Position numbers and translations under genes: made by a program. Shown here piece by piece: positions 28,701 through 36,872 of a DNA stretch of 64,000 nt (within the stretch, counting starts at the first letter, position 1; each line of letters opens with the position of its first letter). Below the pieces are notes generated by a model. That model searched no databases and was not told the DNA's origin. It saw nothing but the letters and a program-made list of their open reading frames with translations. The stretch is from positions 496,001 through 560,000 of the forward strand of contig NZ_FXTN01000002.1 of assembly GCF_900182595.1 (NCBI RefSeq), given 5' to 3'. The DNA comes from Pedobacter westerhofensis (GTDB lineage Bacteria > Bacteroidota > Bacteroidia > Sphingobacteriales > Sphingobacteriaceae).

Positions 28701-28912
28701 TTCTGCGATTGAAAAATGTAGAGCTGGCCTATAACCTGAAAACGGATTTCCTGTCTAAAATCAAAGTATCCGGCGTACGCGTTTTTGCCAGCGCTTTTAA
28801 CCTCTTCACAATCACAAAAGTGAAAGACTATGATCCTGAGGGAAGCAGCGAAAGCGGACAGTTCTACCCGCAGCAGCGGATAATCAATTTAGGTGCAAAC
28901 GTGAAATTTTAA
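25787..28912 (+). CDS. SusC/RagA-type TonB-dependent outer-membrane transporter, locus 1
   Basis: A 1041-aa protein: signal peptide (FLLISSNAFAQ), carboxypeptidase-like regulatory domain (GKVTDSNNQPVPGVSVRVKN), TonB box-like SEIVVVGYGTQKK near residue 110, plug domain (SVSVLKDASAAIYGNRAANG) and a 22-strand-type barrel ending GANVKF. It imports oligosaccharides bound by the SusD partner encoded 11 bp downstream. Upstream is the hybrid regulator, with a 237-bp gap that must hold the regulated promoter. Confidence 0.95.
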   Translation: MYYKAALQRSILSMTGMFIFLLISSNAFAQQVLRGKVTDSNNQPVPGVSVRVKNATTGTSTDGQGNFQISLADNNAILQFSSVGYTSQEVAVRGRTTVNIALVSNDQALSEIVVVGYGTQKKETVTGSISQVKGADLVKSPQPNLSNSLAGRFSGVVINNRGGEPGADGSDIRIRGLATTGSNTVLVVVDGVPGQIGGLERLDPNDIESVSVLKDASAAIYGNRAANGVILVTTKKGKSGKPQINYSFNQGFSSPTRLPELADAATYAQIMNEINYDSNPAGGLNQSYSADQIQKFRDGSDPLNYPNTDWAKTVLKSVATQQQHSLSVNGGTDDVKYYMSVGTISQSGLFKNGATKYNQYNFRTNLEANISKRLKVGLSLSGREEDRKYPITSAADLFRSLYRSKPIIAPFYPNGLATTGIENANPAVLATDLGGNTNNPNQVLNAILRGSYQIPGIEGMSVDGFFSADKSNAFSKSFNKPYVLYNYIASTGVYNPNIVGGSNSKATLTESQRRESLLTSNIKLNYARRFGKHDINAFVGYEQSKNNLEYFDAQRFNYLSTQLPELSQGGTAATDFLNSGYSTNYTRRSIISRLAYTYDEKYLFEGQLRRDGSSIFAAGNQWGTFPSVSAGWRISKEAWFNNSVHFFDDLKLRASYGSLGNDNVNGFQYYDNYTLVGNGFVAQSPGGVPTIQPGVALSKLANPGITWEVAKKLDIGINATFLKNFTFEGIYFEQKRSSILAARNASLPGSSGIVNPYNDGSVNYNPLVPSENIGKVNSKGFEGTLGYNHTGTEWRWGVSGNLTYAKSKIVFIDEAAGTLGYQRQTGQPLGTYLLYNSIGMFRTQADLDAYPHVTGAKVGDLKYEDYNGDGVINADDMTRSKYGNIPQVTYGFNFNVSYHNFDLSVLFAGQAKVSQYVLPESGTVGNFYSSWADNRFSPTNTEGTYPRVTERASNAISGGQYRNTFWLNNSAFLRLKNVELAYNLKTDFLSKIKVSGVRVFASAFNLFTITKVKDYDPEGSSESGQFYPQQRIINLGANVKF

Positions 28913-28923
28913 GAAGAACGAAG

Positions 28924-30624
28924 ATGAAAAACAATTATAAATCAGCTGTTTTTATCGCGATCAGTAGTCTGTTGGCACTGAGCGCATGTAAGAAAAACTT
29001 TTTGGAAACGACCGCTACGGACAGGATCCCTACCAATACCCTTACTTCAGATACCGCAGTTTTTGAGGCTTATGTAACCAATGAATACATAGGTACCAGG
29101 CTGCAGGACAAAGAAGCCGATGGCAGTAACCCAGGTTTCGGGCGCGGTTTTGAATACAGTATGGTGAGTTCGATGACCGATGAATCGGTTTACAACAATG
29201 ACGATAATACCTGGCTGATCCAGCGCGGTCAGATGGCGCCGGAAAATCTGGGTGCCATGGGGGTCTTCTGGGCAAGGAGTTACCGCAGTATCCGTGAGTG
29301 CAATTACGCCCTGAGTGTGCTCCAAACCATTGGTATGAGTACGGGGCACAAGAATATGCTGGAAGGTGAACTGCGCTTTATCAGGGCTTTCCGCTACCTG
29401 GACCTGATCCGCAATTATGGACGTGTAGTGCTGGTGGGCGACAAAGTGCTGGGGCTGACTGACAATCTTCAGGATCCTGCCTTGTTTAAACGTGAAACCA
29501 TCAAAGCGGGTATAGACTATGCTGCGGCAGAATTTGCTGCAGCGGCGGCTAAACTGCCACTGACGAATAGCGGAACCTGGGTGCTGGGCAGGGCAACCAG
29601 AGGGGCTGCGCTGGCACTTAGAGGACGTTTATTGTTGTACGCGGCAAGCCCACTCTACGCTACAGGCAGCTGGACAGATGCTGCAGCCGCCTCGCAAGAG
29701 GTGATTGCCCTGAACCTTTATGGTATCTACCAGGGCGGATATGCAAATATGTTTCTGATCAATGAAACCAATGAGGCTATTTTTGAGCGTCTGTTTACCA
29801 AAAATGCCAACCACACACATCTGGAAATTGCCAACGGGCCCAACGGTTATGGCGGCTGGGCCGGAAATACGCCCATGCAGAACCTTGTAGATGTATATCA
29901 GATGACCAATGGGTTGCCGGCAAACAGTAGCAACCCCTTATACAATGCGGCAATGCCTTATGCCAACCGTGATCCGCGCTTTGCGGCAACTATTCTATAC
30001 AACGGTGCAGCTTACCGCGGCCGGAATGTAGAAACCTTTATCCCGGGAGGACTGGACAGCAAAGACGGGCAGGACAACTGGAATACCACCAAGACAGGCT
30101 ATTACCTGAAGAAGTTTATGAATGATGCCTATCCGCTGCAAAATCCATGGGGCTTTGCCGGCTTCCAGCCATGGATCTATATCCGCTATGCGGAAGTACT
30201 GCTCAATTATGCTGAAGCCAGCAATGAAGCTTATGGGCCTCAGGGAATAGGCCCAGGTGCAACCATGACTGCTGTACAGGCCGTAAATATGATCAGGGGG
30301 AGACAGGGGGTAAATATGCCGGCAATCCCGGCAGGAATCAATCAGACGGATATGCGCACGGCAATCCGCTATGAGCGGCAGGTAGAGCTAGCATTTGAGG
30401 AGCATCGTTTTTATGATGTTCGGAGATGGAAAATTGCTGAAGTGACTGAAAACCAACCGGCAATGGGTGTTATTATTACTAAAAATGCAGACGGAACATT
30501 TACTTACACACCAAAGGTAGCATTGGACGGGCGCAAGTTTGAAACGAAGCATTACTGGCTGCCTATCCCACGCACGGAAATTTTATCTTCTAACAATCAG
30601 CTGGAGCAAAACCCGGGATACTAA
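28924..30624 (+). CDS. SusD/RagB-type surface glycan-binding lipoprotein, locus 1
   Basis: A 566-aa lipoprotein; the signal peptide ends in a lipobox (LLALSACKK). TPR-like helices dominate the N-terminal half (ELRFIRAFRYLDLIRNYGRV is the family hallmark). It ends ILSSNNQLEQNPGY, the usual SusD ending. It lids the SusC barrel and captures glycan at the cell surface. A weak hairpin (30637-30661) separates it from the GH2 gene. Confidence 0.95.
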   Translation: MKNNYKSAVFIAISSLLALSACKKNFLETTATDRIPTNTLTSDTAVFEAYVTNEYIGTRLQDKEADGSNPGFGRGFEYSMVSSMTDESVYNNDDNTWLIQRGQMAPENLGAMGVFWARSYRSIRECNYALSVLQTIGMSTGHKNMLEGELRFIRAFRYLDLIRNYGRVVLVGDKVLGLTDNLQDPALFKRETIKAGIDYAAAEFAAAAAKLPLTNSGTWVLGRATRGAALALRGRLLLYAASPLYATGSWTDAAAASQEVIALNLYGIYQGGYANMFLINETNEAIFERLFTKNANHTHLEIANGPNGYGGWAGNTPMQNLVDVYQMTNGLPANSSNPLYNAAMPYANRDPRFAATILYNGAAYRGRNVETFIPGGLDSKDGQDNWNTTKTGYYLKKFMNDAYPLQNPWGFAGFQPWIYIRYAEVLLNYAEASNEAYGPQGIGPGATMTAVQAVNMIRGRQGVNMPAIPAGINQTDMRTAIRYERQVELAFEEHRFYDVRRWKIAEVTENQPAMGVIITKNADGTFTYTPKVALDGRKFETKHYWLPIPRTEILSSNNQLEQNPGY

Positions 30625-30716
30625 TGAATTACATGCCCAGGGTTTTGACCTGAAAACCTGGAGTTTACAAAAACAAATAATACGATACGAAGATTGACAG
30701 GAATAGGACGATTGAT

Positions 30717-33161
30717 ATGAATATAATAACGCGACTGACGAAAATTAAAAGTATACTACTGTTCATGCTGTGCTGTTTCTGCTGCCCTTTGCTGGCAGCC
30801 GCGCAGGATAGCGAACAGAACATCCTGTTTAACAATGGCTGGAAATTTATGAAAGGAGAGCCAGCAGGGGCGGAACGTCCATTCTATGACGACCACAGCT
30901 GGCGCCGTGTGACCTTGCCCCACGACTGGAGTATTGAAGGGCCATTTGATGAGAAATGGGCCAGCAGTACTGGCTACCTGCCCGCAGGGATAGGATGGTA
31001 CCGCAAAACCTTTACGCTGAAAAAGGCTGCAGCGGGAGAAAAAACATTCATATACTTCGATGGCGTATATAAAAACAGCGAGGTCTGGATCAATGGACAT
31101 TACCTGGGCAGGAGGCCGAATGGTTATGTCGCCTTTCAGTATGAGTTGAGCAAGTACCTGAACAAGACTGGCTCCAATACACTTGCTGTAAAAGTTGACC
31201 ATAGCAAATTTGCAGATTCGCGGTGGTATCCGGGTTCAGGAATTTATCGCAACGTATACCTGATCGTTAAAAATCCCATATACATCCCTACCTGGGGACT
31301 GGCTTTCAGTACACCACAGGTTAGTGCGACAAAGGTTTCTGCAAAACTTAAGGTAAACGTAAGCAATACGATGCAGCAACCGGCTGTTATTGTTGTAAAA
31401 GTTGGGCTCACGGATAGGAATGGTAAGGTTGCCGCCAGTGCAACACAGTCCATGAAAGTGGCAGCTTCCGCTACAGGCGCAGCAGAACTGAACTTTACTG
31501 TGCCTGAGCCAAAATTGTGGTCAGTAGATGATCCCACACTTTATCAGCTCAAAGTTTCTCTGCTGCTGAATGGAAAAGCTGTTGATCAGCAAGTACAGAA
31601 GGTAGGCTTAAGGGAGATCAGGTATACCGCTGATGAAGGCTTTTTCCTCAACGGGAAAAATATAAAAATGAAAGGTGTATGTGTGCATCACGATGCCGGT
31701 GCGCTGGGTGCTGCGGTACCTGCTGAAATATGGGCCTGGCGCTTGCGCAAGCTCAAGGAGGCAGGTGTTAATGCAATCAGGATGAGCCATTATCCGCATC
31801 AGGATTATTTGTACAAACTTTGTGATCAGATGGGTTTTCTGGTGATGGACGAGGCATTTGATGAATGGGAGCACGGAAAGAATAAATGGGTGGCAGGATG
31901 GAACAAGGGCACACCTACCCGTGATGGTTACAATGAATATTTTAAAGAATGGGCGGAACGCGATCTCAGGGATGTGGTACTGCGGAACCGCAACCATCCA
32001 TCCATTGTAATGTGGAGCATTGGTAATGAAATCGATTATCCTAATGATCCTTATTCTCACGAAGTGTTGAATACCGGACGTAATCCACAGATCTATGGCA
32101 GGGGATACTCTGCCAAGAGTCCACCGGCAAGTGAAATGGGGCCGATTGCCCGGAGGCTGGTGAAAGTGGTAAAGGACAACGATACTACACGGCCGGTAAC
32201 TGCGGCCCTGGCTGGTGTGGTGATGTCAAACCTAACCGATTATCCCGGGCTTTTGGATCTGGTGGGATATAACTATCAGGAATACCGGTACGCAGAAGAT
32301 CACAAACAGTATCCGAAACGCATTATTTACGGAAGTGAGAACGGCAAGGGCCGCAGGGAGTGGCTCGCGGTAGACAGTAACAAATATATTTTCGGACAAT
32401 TTCTCTGGACTGGTTTTGACTTTGTGGGCGAGGCTCATGGATGGCCGGTAAGAAGTAGCGGCGCCGGTCTGCTGGATATGGCAGGCTTTCCGAAAAATGA
32501 TTTCTATTTGCGCCAGGCCCTCTGGACGGAGAAACCGATGGCCTATCTGATGGCCTCAAAAAGTGATCAGGATGATGAGATCCGGTTTATCTGGAATTCT
32601 GCACCAACATGGAACTGGCAGGAAGGGGACAAGCTGAAGGTGCTGGGAATTACGAATACTGAGGAAGCTGAGCTTTTCCTCAATGGGAAATCGCTGGGCA
32701 GAAAGAAGGCGGGTAACAAAGAGCCGGCATTATTCTGGAATGTGGCTTACCAGCAGGGAGAACTGATCATGAAAGGCTATGCTAAGGGTACTGAAGTAGT
32801 TTCTTATCGGCTGGCAACAACGGGAGAAGCCAAAACCATTGATGCGCTGATCAACAGGGAGAAATTTGCTGCGGATGATCCTGGAATGGCTATCATTGAA
32901 ATTTCTCTGAAGGACAAGGATGGAAATCTGGTGTATTCGGCCGATAACCCGATTGAGCTTAGCGTAGAAGGGCCTGCAAAATTGCTGGGTCTGGAAAGTG
33001 GTGACCTGGCAAGTCATGAAAGTTATCAGTCAGACATACGAAAAGCCTATCATGGGAAATTACTGGCCTACATCCAGACAAATAGAGGATCAGGAACTGT
33101 AAAAGTAACGATCAGTTCGCAGGGACTGGAATCAAAAACAGTAACATACCTGCCGAGATGA
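30717..33161 (+). CDS. Glycoside hydrolase family 2 enzyme (beta-galactosidase-like), locus 1
   Basis: An 814-aa secreted enzyme with a signal peptide (LFMLCCFCCPLLAAAQ). GH2 order: sugar-binding jelly roll (FNNGWKFMKGEP, LPHDWSIEGPF, GIGWYRKTF), immunoglobulin-like domain, TIM barrel starting GFFLNGKNIKMKGVCVHHD. The acid/base Glu is in WSIGNEIDYP and the nucleophile most likely in YGSENGKGRREW. C-terminal domains of the DUF4982/Ig type follow. Probable substrate is a beta-galactoside or beta-glucuronide-type side chain; family 2 is too broad to say more. Its place after susC/susD makes it the enzyme of locus 1. Confidence 0.85.
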   Translation: MNIITRLTKIKSILLFMLCCFCCPLLAAAQDSEQNILFNNGWKFMKGEPAGAERPFYDDHSWRRVTLPHDWSIEGPFDEKWASSTGYLPAGIGWYRKTFTLKKAAAGEKTFIYFDGVYKNSEVWINGHYLGRRPNGYVAFQYELSKYLNKTGSNTLAVKVDHSKFADSRWYPGSGIYRNVYLIVKNPIYIPTWGLAFSTPQVSATKVSAKLKVNVSNTMQQPAVIVVKVGLTDRNGKVAASATQSMKVAASATGAAELNFTVPEPKLWSVDDPTLYQLKVSLLLNGKAVDQQVQKVGLREIRYTADEGFFLNGKNIKMKGVCVHHDAGALGAAVPAEIWAWRLRKLKEAGVNAIRMSHYPHQDYLYKLCDQMGFLVMDEAFDEWEHGKNKWVAGWNKGTPTRDGYNEYFKEWAERDLRDVVLRNRNHPSIVMWSIGNEIDYPNDPYSHEVLNTGRNPQIYGRGYSAKSPPASEMGPIARRLVKVVKDNDTTRPVTAALAGVVMSNLTDYPGLLDLVGYNYQEYRYAEDHKQYPKRIIYGSENGKGRREWLAVDSNKYIFGQFLWTGFDFVGEAHGWPVRSSGAGLLDMAGFPKNDFYLRQALWTEKPMAYLMASKSDQDDEIRFIWNSAPTWNWQEGDKLKVLGITNTEEAELFLNGKSLGRKKAGNKEPALFWNVAYQQGELIMKGYAKGTEVVSYRLATTGEAKTIDALINREKFAADDPGMAIIEISLKDKDGNLVYSADNPIELSVEGPAKLLGLESGDLASHESYQSDIRKAYHGKLLAYIQTNRGSGTVKVTISSQGLESKTVTYLPR

Positions 33162-33186
33162 TTTAAAAATCATACTGAAAATTAAG

Positions 33187-33237
33187 AATTGATATGATGA
33201 AGCCGAGTGTAACCGGCATCATCATATCAATTTTTTG
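33187..33237 (+). terminator. Terminator of locus 1
   Basis: Arms 33187-33200 and 33219-33232 pair over 14 bp, continued after one mismatch by a gccg/cggc stem, then a T6 run. It closes the GH2 transcript and faces the convergent LLM gene. Confidence 0.75.
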
Positions 33238-33258
33238 GCGACTTAACCTTTTTATAGC

Positions 33259-34281
33259 TTATCGCCAGCCTAAGGCCGGTGCAACGTGCTTTAAAATTGA
33301 AGACAGCACGTGTACATTATAGTCCACTCCCAAGGTGTTGGGTATAGTTAAAAGAAGTGTATCAGCTTCCTGGATCGCTTCGTCCTCTGCCAGCTCTTTG
33401 ATCAGCTGGTCAGGTTCTGCGGCATAGCTTCTTCCGAATATTGCACGCTTGTCACTTTCGATATATCCAATTTTGTCAGATTGCCCGGCTTCACGCCCAA
33501 ACAAATATCTGTCCTGATCATTTAACAATGCGAAAATCGAGCGGCTCACAGATACCCTTGGTTCACCATCATGACCTGCTTTTTTCCAGGCATCCTTATA
33601 CAGCCTGATCTGCTCAGCTTGTTGGATGTGGAACGGTTTACCGCTTTCGTCAAATTTCAGGGTAGAACTTTGTAAGTGCATCCTGTTTTCAGCAGCCCAT
33701 ACTGCCGTTGCGTTAGACGCGGCGCCCCACCAGATCCTTTCCCGCAGTCCTTCTGAATAGGGTTCTAAACGTAATAAACCAGGAGGATTAGGGAACATTG
33801 GGTAAGGATTAGGTTCAGCAAAACCTTCTCCAGTCAGTTTATCCAGAAATTCCATGGTCTTACGGCGTCCCATCTCCGCGTCTGTCTCGCCCTCGGCTGG
33901 CTGGTAGCCGAAATTGCGCCAACCTTCGATTACTTGTTCCGGTGATCCTCTGCTAAGGCCCAGTTGTAATCGTCCGCCTGAGATCAGATCGGCCGCTCCG
34001 GCGTCTTCAACCATGTATAAAGGGTTTTCATATCTCATATCGATTACACCGGTCCCTATTTCAATTTTACTTGTTTTAGCGCCTATGGCCGATAATAAGG
34101 GAAAGGGTGAGGCCAGCTGACTTGCAAAATGGTGCACTCTGAAATATGCGCCATCTACACCAATTTCTTCTGCAGCAACAGCCAGATCGATCGACTGAAG
34201 CAAGGTGTCGCTTGCTGTTCGCGCCCTGTACGAAGGATGATCAGACCAATGGCCGAAGGACAGGAATCCTATTTTTTTCAT
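33259..34281 (-). CDS. LLM-class flavin-dependent oxidoreductase
   Basis: A 340-aa bacterial luciferase-like (F420/FMN) monooxygenase. The start at 34281 gives MKKIGFLSFGHWSDHPSYRA; eight codons upstream are atypical. Family features: the first-strand LSFGHW, GAYFRVHHFA near 50, and LQLGLSRGSPEQVIEGW. It ends near DYNVHVLSSILKHVAPALGW. Substrate unknown. It lies alone, convergent with the GH2 gene. Confidence 0.85.
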   Translation of the reverse strand: MKKIGFLSFGHWSDHPSYRARTASDTLLQSIDLAVAAEEIGVDGAYFRVHHFASQLASPFPLLSAIGAKTSKIEIGTGVIDMRYENPLYMVEDAGAADLISGGRLQLGLSRGSPEQVIEGWRNFGYQPAEGETDAEMGRRKTMEFLDKLTGEGFAEPNPYPMFPNPPGLLRLEPYSEGLRERIWWGAASNATAVWAAENRMHLQSSTLKFDESGKPFHIQQAEQIRLYKDAWKKAGHDGEPRVSVSRSIFALLNDQDRYLFGREAGQSDKIGYIESDKRAIFGRSYAAEPDQLIKELAEDEAIQEADTLLLTIPNTLGVDYNVHVLSSILKHVAPALGWR

Positions 34282-34389
34282 ATGTTTTGTAATCAAATTG
34301 CCCACCTAAGGTAACAATCACCTTTAAAGATTATGTGAGGGGAAAGTCATTTTCAAATGCGTTGGGAAGATGCATTCTCGAAACATTCC

Positions 34390-34526
34390 ACCCCATGTTG
34401 AGAAGGCAACAGGCTTCTGCGGTTGTTGCGGCCCGTCACAAAATCGTAGAAGGGGCCGTCGGGATGGTAGAAAGTGCGCTAAGGATGCTGGCTGATAAAG
34501 ATATCATTACCTACAGGCCTGCCTGA
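34390..34526 (+). pseudogene. Fragment of an SPFH/band-7 protein C-terminal region
   Basis: About 45 codons read [18 protein letters not shown] and [17 protein letters not shown], which matches the segment after the coiled coil of SPFH proteins (usually [21 protein letters not shown]). The N-terminal domain and coiled coil are missing and the end departs from the family at ITYRPA. Probably a relic left by a rearrangement. Confidence 0.5.
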
Positions 34527-34643
34527 AATGACGCCTCAAAGAAAACCAGGACTAAGTATTCAGTTTTCGAATAGCATTCTGTTCTCGAAAAATTTGCTGC
34601 TGCCAAGCAAACTCCCCAAAGTGATGGAAAAGAAGTACAAGGA

Positions 34644-34799
34644 CTAAGCCTCTAAATCCTCAACATCATTATCTGAACCTTTCCCCCAATCAAAATCCTC
34701 TCTAAAATCTTCATCAGGATGAAAGTAATAGCTGGGAGTACCAAATTTCGCATTTTGCATTTTCTCTAAAGACTGGATTTGATTGATTTCAGTTGACAT
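34644..34799 (-). CDS. Small acidic hypothetical protein
   Basis: A 51-aa frame starting MSTEINQIQSLEKMQNAKFG and ending GSDNDVEDLEA. Strongly acidic towards the end, with aromatic residues in the middle (SYYFHPDEDFREDFDW). The ordered composition and the start opposite the AlkB-like gene make it plausible. In the 34527-34928 gap I see nothing else except a 39-codon frame on the plus strand (34528-34647) that I do not trust. Confidence 0.4.
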   Translation of the reverse strand: MSTEINQIQSLEKMQNAKFGTPSYYFHPDEDFREDFDWGKGSDNDVEDLEA

Positions 34800-34928
34800 G
34801 GCTTTATGATTTTATGAATATTGAAATAACGCTTAGACGTAAAAAAGGTTTTCGGAAAATAATATTACTATTAAAACTAGCATTTATTTTTAAAATACTT
34901 TTTAAATTAGTTTATATTTGACAGGAAA

Positions 34929-35537
34929 ATGGAGCAATTAAGTTTTTTCCCGGAAGCTGGCCAGACACCCGGTCTACCAGTTGAATTGCTGGAATATCAT
35001 CCTGGTCTTTTTACAGAAAAAGAATGCGGGCTGCTGTTGCAAAAATTTATTATTCAATCCCCCTGGCAGCAGAAAGTTGTCAGAATGTACGATAAAGAAG
35101 TGGTCACACCCAGATTGTGTGCCTGGTATGCTGATCAGGAGACTTATGATTATACCTCTCTCAGAAGGTCGGCTCCAAATAAGTGGACACCGGAACTCAT
35201 GGCAATTAAGCTGAAAGTAGAAAAGATTGCAAAGGTTAAGTTTAACAGTGTCCTGCTCAACTATTATCGTGATGGCAATGACTCGGTGGCCTGGCATAGT
35301 GACAATGAAAATGCGCTGGGTAAATATCCGGTAATTGCGTCTGTAAGTTTTGGTCAGGTGCGCAGTTTCGATATCCGTTTCAAAGAAGATCACAGTGAAA
35401 AATATTCTATCAGACTGGAAAGTGGATCGCTGATGATCATGAAAGGCAATCTGCAACAGGACTGGGAGCACAGGATTGCCAAATCCACACGGCCAATGAA
35501 TGCAAGGGTAAATTTAACTTTCAGGGTAGTGATTTAA
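34929..35537 (+). CDS. AlkB-like 2-oxoglutarate/Fe(II) dioxygenase
   Basis: A 202-aa protein of the AlkB type that oxidatively removes alkyl groups from nucleic-acid bases. The iron ligands are visible: His and Asp in WHSDNE near residue 118, the second His in WEHRIAK near 181, with the 2-oxoglutarate arginine in RVNLTFRVVI at the end. The substrate-lid segment APNKWTPELMAIK is typical of the ALKBH2/3-like branch in bacteria. Single gene. Confidence 0.9.
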   Translation: MEQLSFFPEAGQTPGLPVELLEYHPGLFTEKECGLLLQKFIIQSPWQQKVVRMYDKEVVTPRLCAWYADQETYDYTSLRRSAPNKWTPELMAIKLKVEKIAKVKFNSVLLNYYRDGNDSVAWHSDNENALGKYPVIASVSFGQVRSFDIRFKEDHSEKYSIRLESGSLMIMKGNLQQDWEHRIAKSTRPMNARVNLTFRVVI

Positions 35538-35696
35538 GAAATTTGCTCCGTGCGATGCCCGCGATGGATCAATTGTGCCGGTTTAATGCTGGAACGATGA
35601 TTTTTGTCAATGAAATTTCTTATTAAAAGTCAATAGCCAGCAATAGCTGATGCAGCAACTTTGTGATGTTTTACAGGACAATTAAACGTAAAAAAC

Positions 35697-36101
35697 ATGA
35701 AAACTGCAAAAGAACTTTTGATGGATTATTTAGAAAACATTGGCAACCCCGACATCCAGATAGAACTGTTTGCCGATGATGCGGCCATTGAATTGCCATA
35801 CCTGGCCAGTCTTGGTATGCCCGCCCGATGGGAAGGGAAAGATACACTTCATACTTTCCTTGGAAACCTGCCCAATACTTTACCTGGTTTCAGGTTTAAA
35901 AACATCCAAATTCATATTGACACACCAGATCAAGCTTTCGGAGAGTATGAAGCGACAGCAACAATTGGCTCTAATGGCAAAGCATATGCGCAGCATTACA
36001 TGGGCAGGCTGGTAGCAGAGAACGGTAAAATCAAACTGCTCCGCGAAGCTTTAAATACAGTGCCGGTACTCAGGGATATCAAAGGGATTACTATAAGCTA
36101 A
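35697..36101 (+). CDS. NTF2-like (SnoaL-type) protein 1
   Basis: A 134-aa alpha+beta barrel-type protein: MKTAKELLMDYLENIGNPDI, then FADDAAIELPYLASLGMPAR and a beta sheet ending LREALNTVPVLRDIKGI. Family members bind small hydrophobic ligands or act as isomerases or cyclases; no reaction can be assigned. An AACTTTG box ends at 35663, and a degenerate FNR-like site (35620-35633) lies 36.5 nt before it. It precedes a VOC protein gene by 17 bp, so the two are probably one operon. Confidence 0.7.
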   Translation: MKTAKELLMDYLENIGNPDIQIELFADDAAIELPYLASLGMPARWEGKDTLHTFLGNLPNTLPGFRFKNIQIHIDTPDQAFGEYEATATIGSNGKAYAQHYMGRLVAENGKIKLLREALNTVPVLRDIKGITIS

Positions 36102-36118
36102 AATCAAGATCAATAATC

Positions 36119-36769
36119 GTGAAAACAAAAATTAAAACTCAGGAAAATAACCTGTTCAAGTCATCATCTGTTATTGTGATGGCTGTCGTATTATTAACTT
36201 TCAGTACCAACCGCACATTTGCCCAGCAGCAGGCACAACTTTTAGGGGTCGACCACATCGGCATCAATGTTCCTGATCTTAAACAAGCTGTAGCTTTCTT
36301 CTCTGATGTCCTTGGCTTCAGGGCAGTAACCAGTATAGGTCCCGTTTCACTGGAAGCGGCATGGAAAGAGGCAAACCATATGCAAAGCGGTACAGGGCCG
36401 GTAACCATTAAAATGGTGCGCGCAGGTTTCGGTGCCAATATTGAGTTGTTTGAATATAAGGACAGCAAAGGCAATACACAACAGCCGGGAGCCGATGACA
36501 TTGGTGCCTCGCACATTGCTTTTTATACCAGTGATATCAAAGCCGCGGTCGCCTACCTGAGATCTAAGGATGTAAAATTTTTGGCTGAACCATTTACAAT
36601 GCCATCTGGTGATACCCAGGGGGAAACATTTGTTTACTTTCTAACCCCATGGGGATCAAAGTTAGAACTGGTTTCTTATCCAAACGGAAAAGGCTATGAG
36701 AAAAATAAGCCATACACATTGTTATGGTCTCCTAAAAATGCTTCCGGTAAAGGCGGAATCAAAAAATAA
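36119..36769 (+). CDS. Secreted VOC-superfamily (glyoxalase-like) protein
   Basis: A 216-aa protein with a GTG start. A long signal peptide (VIVMAVVLLTFSTNRTFAQ) precedes a VOC fold: LGVDHIGINVPDLKQAVAFF and, in the second half, ASHIAFYTSDIKAAVAYLRS and LVSY. The metal-ligand positions H (VDHIG), E (NIELFEY), H (ASHIAF) and E (KLELVSY) are all present, so metal binding is possible. Periplasmic location. Follows the NTF2-like gene by 17 bp and is closed by a terminator hairpin. Confidence 0.75.
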   Translation: MKTKIKTQENNLFKSSSVIVMAVVLLTFSTNRTFAQQQAQLLGVDHIGINVPDLKQAVAFFSDVLGFRAVTSIGPVSLEAAWKEANHMQSGTGPVTIKMVRAGFGANIELFEYKDSKGNTQQPGADDIGASHIAFYTSDIKAAVAYLRSKDVKFLAEPFTMPSGDTQGETFVYFLTPWGSKLELVSYPNGKGYEKNKPYTLLWSPKNASGKGGIKK

Positions 36770-36793
36770 TTATCATTTTGTTGTGTTTTGCTA

Positions 36794-36824
36794 AAAAGGG
36801 TGCCTGTAATACGGGCGTCCTTTT
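36794..36824 (+). terminator. Terminator after the VOC gene
   Basis: Two 13-nt arms (36794-36806, 36812-36824) pair fully if G-U pairs are allowed, with a 5-nt loop and TTTT at the end. Confidence 0.65.
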
Positions 36825-36872
36825 CAATTATATAGTATTTTTATGGCGTTGATAATAGCTTAAACAGATAGC